64,000 bases of DNA from an uncultured Polaribacter sp. (GTDB lineage Bacteria; Bacteroidota; Bacteroidia; Flavobacteriales; Flavobacteriaceae), in assembly GCF_947497125.1 (NCBI RefSeq), contig NZ_CANMFI010000003.1, positions 62,001 through 126,000 on the forward strand, written 5' to 3'. Every line of letters begins with the position of its first letter. Within the stretch, counting starts at the first letter, position 1. This document shows positions 61,450 to 64,000 of this stretch, piece after piece. Below the pieces are notes generated by a model. It did no database searches and was not told the origin of the DNA. It saw nothing but the letters and a program-made list of their open reading frames with translations. A program made the position numbers and the translations under genes.

Positions 61450-63015
61450 ATGATTAATTATATTCTACAAATCGTTTTATTTCAAATTTTATTCTTGGCT
61501 ATCTATGATTTATTTTTAAGCAAAGAAACCTTTTTCTATAAAAATAGATGGTATTTAATGAGTACCTCTGTTTTGTCTTTTTTATTACCAGTTGTTAAAA
61601 TACCGACTTTTAAAAAAGCGGTACCACAAGAATTTGTTGTTTACTTACCAGAAATATTTTTATCACCACAAAAAGTAATTCAAAAGACAAGTATGTATAA
61701 AGTTATGGATGAGGTAAATTATTTACATCTATTATTTATTGTTGGAGTTGTTTTATTTACGTTTTTATTTCTGATAAAACTATTTAAAATTTTTCAATTA
61801 CTAAAAAAGTATCAACTTATAAAAAATGACAGTTATACATTGGTTTTATTGCCTAATAATGCGAAAGCATTTTCTTTTTTCAATTATATTTTTTTAGGAC
61901 AAGAAATTTTAGAGTCTCAAAAACAACAAATTATAGCACATGAATTGGTACACAGCCAACAAAAACACTCTTTAGATTTAGTGTTCTTCGAGCTTTTAAA
62001 AATTGTTATGTGGTTTAACCCAATGATTTATTTGTATCAGAAAAGAATTACACTAATACACGAATATATTTCTGATGAAGTTGCTATGAAGTCTAGTAGT
62101 AAAGACATCTATATAAATAATTTGCTCACCAATTTTTTTCAGGTAGAAAACATTGCTTTTATAAATCAGTTTTACAAACAAAGTTTAATTAAAAAAAGAA
62201 TTATTATGATGAAGAAAAAACAATCAAAAAAAATGAATCAATTAAAGTATTTATTATTAATCCCTGTGCTATTTGCGATGCTTTTCTATACAGCATGCTC
62301 AGACGATGTGTCTAGTGTTGATGTTGTTTCAAAAAAAGAAATTCAAACAATGTTTAGGGTTAAAGACGGTAATCTAGTCGGTAATAAAGGAACAAAGGAA
62401 ACTTATTTAGATTCTTATATTGGTATTACAACTCCGGTAAATGCAACTGAAATTGAATATAAAGATTTATCTAGTTTAGAAAGAAATGAATTTGAATTAT
62501 TTGATATTAAACGTAAAGAAATTTTAAATAATTCATCATATACTAACCTTATTAGTTTTAAATTCTATAAAATGCCTAATGGTAGAAATGCGTCTGCTAT
62601 GGTTTTTGATATTGAAAAAATGAAAAATGTTATTCCTAAAAATGATGATATCATAGAAACAGAAGTAGAAGAAGTTTCTTTTGTAGTAATCGATAAAGCT
62701 CCTACTTTTCCTGGCTGTGATTCTGGTGATAAAAAATGTTTCTCTAAAATGGTTCAAAAACATTTTTCTAGAAATTTTGATTCTAATTTACCCAATAAAC
62801 TAGGGTTAGAATCTGGGAAGAAAAGAATTTTTATACGTTTTAAAATTGATAAAAATGGAAGTGTGGTAGATGTTAAAGCAAGAGCACCCCATATAAAATT
62901 AAAAGAAGAAGTACTTAGAGTTATGAATACTTTACCTAAAATGACACCAGGCGAGCACAAAGGAGAAAAGATGATTGTTAAGTATTCGATCCCGTTTACT
63001 ATTATTATAGAATAA
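61450..63015 (+). CDS. M56 family (BlaR1-type) metallopeptidase fused to a TonB C-terminal domain
   Basis: A 521-residue membrane protein. Transmembrane helices lie at about 4-22, 36-50 and 92-115; the zinc protease has HELVH (164-168) and a downstream HEYISDE (204-210). A fourth helix (about 266-281) ends in YTACSDD. The C-terminal region has no penicillin-binding sensor; instead residues about 420-521 are TonB C-terminal-like (APTFPGCDSGDKKCF, then IRFKIDKNGSVVDVKARAPH, read in parts, and VKYSIPF). It should cleave BlaI on a signal, but the signal is unknown. Bacteroidota have many such fusions. Confidence 0.9.
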   Translation: MINYILQIVLFQILFLAIYDLFLSKETFFYKNRWYLMSTSVLSFLLPVVKIPTFKKAVPQEFVVYLPEIFLSPQKVIQKTSMYKVMDEVNYLHLLFIVGVVLFTFLFLIKLFKIFQLLKKYQLIKNDSYTLVLLPNNAKAFSFFNYIFLGQEILESQKQQIIAHELVHSQQKHSLDLVFFELLKIVMWFNPMIYLYQKRITLIHEYISDEVAMKSSSKDIYINNLLTNFFQVENIAFINQFYKQSLIKKRIIMMKKKQSKKMNQLKYLLLIPVLFAMLFYTACSDDVSSVDVVSKKEIQTMFRVKDGNLVGNKGTKETYLDSYIGITTPVNATEIEYKDLSSLERNEFELFDIKRKEILNNSSYTNLISFKFYKMPNGRNASAMVFDIEKMKNVIPKNDDIIETEVEEVSFVVIDKAPTFPGCDSGDKKCFSKMVQKHFSRNFDSNLPNKLGLESGKKRIFIRFKIDKNGSVVDVKARAPHIKLKEEVLRVMNTLPKMTPGEHKGEKMIVKYSIPFTIIIE

Positions 63016-63058
63016 AGATTTGTTATGAAAAAGAAAATTTTAGTGCTATGATTATTTG

Positions 63059-63101
63059 AAAGGATAAAAGTCGAGATTTGTATTTCGACTTTTATCTTTT
63101 A
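63059..63101 (+). terminator. intrinsic terminator after the BlaR1-TonB gene
   Basis: AAAGGATAAAAGTCGA pairs with TCGACTTTTATCTTTT around a 9-base loop. A short T-run lies in the right arm. Confidence 0.8.
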
Positions 63102-63164
63102 ATGTATTAAATGTAAGTGTGTAAAGTCGCTAAAGTTTTGTAATTTCACGTTTTAAATTAAAAT

Positions 63165-63644
63165 ATGTATTTACGGATTTACAGCTTTTTACTGCTGATT
63201 TTTTTATGCACTTCATGTAATAAATTTTCTTTAAATAAAAGTAAGTTATATAATCAGTCATTAGATACCATAGTGAATTTTACCTCTGTAGATACCTATC
63301 CGTCCTTTAAAGAATGCTATTCTATTATAGATAAAACAAACAAAACGGATTGTTTTAGAACTACCATTCATCAAAAAATAGGAGCAGAGTTAAGTCAGTT
63401 TTCATTTTTAGTTAAAGACACTATTTCAGAAACAATTACTGTAAATGTAATAATCAATTCTAAAGGAAAAATTATTTTAGACGACATCCAATCCTCAGAA
63501 AACATAACAACCACTTTTTCTACATTAGATAGTATTTTAAAAGTTAGTATACAGAACTTGCCAACTATATATCCGGCAATTAAAAGAGGAATTCCAGTAA
63601 CTACTAAATACAGTTTACCAATAAGAATACAGTTAAAAGAGTAA
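63165..63644 (+). CDS. small lipoprotein with TonB C-terminal-like domain
   Basis: A 159-residue protein. The signal LLLIFLCTSC ends in a lipobox Cys (about 18). The mature part resembles the C-terminal region of the preceding BlaR1-TonB: YPSFKECYSIID...DCF matches its APTFPGCDSGDKKCF, and VNVIINSKGKI matches its FKIDKNGSV strand, ending KYSLPIRIQL as that ends KYSIPFTIII. It lacks the protease and transmembrane parts. It could be a decoy or partner of the sensor, or simply a duplicated domain. Separate transcript. Confidence 0.72.
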   Translation: MYLRIYSFLLLIFLCTSCNKFSLNKSKLYNQSLDTIVNFTSVDTYPSFKECYSIIDKTNKTDCFRTTIHQKIGAELSQFSFLVKDTISETITVNVIINSKGKIILDDIQSSENITTTFSTLDSILKVSIQNLPTIYPAIKRGIPVTTKYSLPIRIQLKE

Positions 63645-63692
63645 TTTTTTAAGGTATCAAGTTTATTTTACAAGTTTCGCCTTTTAAATAAA

Positions 63693-63733
63693 GAATCTCA
63701 TAGAAAATCAAAATACTGATTTTTTATGAGATT
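63693..63733. terminator. bidirectional intrinsic terminator between the small lipoprotein and obgE
   Basis: AATCTCATAGAAAATCA and TGATTTTTTATGAGATT pair with one mismatch around AAATAC, with flanking A/T runs. Confidence 0.85.
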
Positions 63734-63763
63734 TTTAATTTCTTCAAAAAGACACTTTTGTAT

Positions 63764-64000
63764 TTAGTTTAACATTTCCCAAAGTTTGTCTTTCAATTCT
63801 TGTAAACCAATTTCTGCAACCGAAGAAATAAAGATTGTTTTAACCTCTTTTGGTAATTCTGCTTTAATTTCTTCCTGAAGTTCAGCGTCTAACATGTCTG
63901 TTTTAGAAATGGCCAATAAACGCTCTTTGTCTAACAACTCTGGATTGTGTTTTTTAAGCTCATTTAATAGAATTTCGTATTCTTTATTAATATCATCACT
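63764..64000 (-). CDS. obgE: GTPase ObgE, C-terminal part, truncated by window end
   Basis: The minus strand from 64000 reads without a stop to TAA at 63764-63766, giving 78 residues. [11 protein letters not shown] contains the G4 motif (SKTD in place of NKxD), and [22 protein letters not shown] contains the G5 serine-alanine-like region SSVAEIGL, the end of the Obg GTPase domain. Obg acts in 50S assembly and the stringent response. The protein ends about 8 residues after this domain, with no C-terminal OCT extension. The N-terminal part lies beyond the window. Confidence 0.88.
   Translation of the reverse strand, partial: SDDINKEYEILLNELKKHNPELLDKERLLAISKTDMLDAELQEEIKAELPKEVKTIFISSVAEIGLQELKDKLWEMLN

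Noticed and set aside
60955-63015. Beta-lactam resistance operon
   Set aside because: BlaI and an M56 protease are present, but no beta-lactamase and no penicillin-binding sensor domain, so antibiotic sensing is not supported.
1-64000. CRISPR arrays, insertion sequences, integrases, rRNA genes, replication origin
   Set aside because: I looked for regular spaced repeats, transposase or integrase motifs, rRNA-like sequence and DnaA-box clusters and saw none; distant or degenerate examples could be missed by eye.

Overview
The window is AT-rich chromosomal DNA from a member of the Flavobacteriaceae (Bacteroidota), probably a marine genus such as Polaribacter or Tenacibaculum; the genus is a guess. 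The evidence is: gliding genes gldB-gldC next to nadE; a PorT-type secretion gene next to ubiE; a MetH split into two polypeptides; a lipoprotein TamA (TamL) and many outer-membrane barrels; almost no Shine-Dalgarno sequences before starts; and promoters that repeatedly match the Bacteroidota TTTG / TAnnTTTG pattern. It is mostly conserved core genome. I see no phage, insertion sequence, CRISPR array or restriction island. Both edges cut genes: cysM on the left and obgE on the right.

Layout. 1-6.3 kb is a sulfur and methionine block: cysM end, SAM riboswitch, metH part 1, an inserted four-helix-bundle gene, metH part 2, metF. 6.5-10.8 kb holds trxA, tRNA-Asp, dsbD and a class V aminotransferase. 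10.9-15.1 kb is an aromatic amino acid operon (pheA, aminotransferase, tyrA, DAHP synthase-chorismate mutase) preceded by a Phe/Tyr-rich leader peptide and a complete-looking attenuator. 15.3-19.7 kb has an unknown secreted protein, then rsgA-dtd-tatD-tcdA and a YceI lipoprotein. 19.8-33.5 kb is mixed housekeeping: membrane hydrolase, nhaC, porin, rnhB, ndpA, lipB, sod, fbp, GNAT-aspartate kinase, a PlsC-GNAT fusion acyltransferase and a small holin-like protein. 33.7-39.3 kb is tig, clpP, clpX and dnaG. 39.4-44.5 kb has a small ORF, nadE, gldB, gldC, an OmpA protein and a FolK-deoxynucleoside kinase fusion. 44.6-58.2 kb is mainly on the minus strand: pnp, rpsO, accD, fbaA, tamL, porT, ubiE, nfu, a FadL-type barrel and an extremely low-complexity lipoprotein, with a TrmH-family gene on plus. 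58.3-64 kb has proS, tRNA-Glu, rpsT, a DUF456 protein, a BlaI/BlaR1-TonB system with a companion lipoprotein, and the end of obgE.

The most notable signals are regulatory. (1) The attenuator before pheA has a 24-residue leader peptide with 8 Phe/Tyr in 10 consecutive residues, and mutually exclusive 12-bp antiterminator and terminator stems. (2) The SAM riboswitch is followed by a hairpin that buries the metH start codon and that could be opened by the riboswitch P1 strand. (3) Three copies of the dyad AACTAA-N4-TTAGTT surround the blaI promoter. Two proteins, DnaG and AccD, have lost all the cysteine/histidine ligands of zinc ribbons that are usual in their families. Several families of dispersed palindromic intergenic repeats are present, and inverted copies of one of them flank metF.

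All calls come from reading the sequence and from knowledge of protein families; no database search was run.
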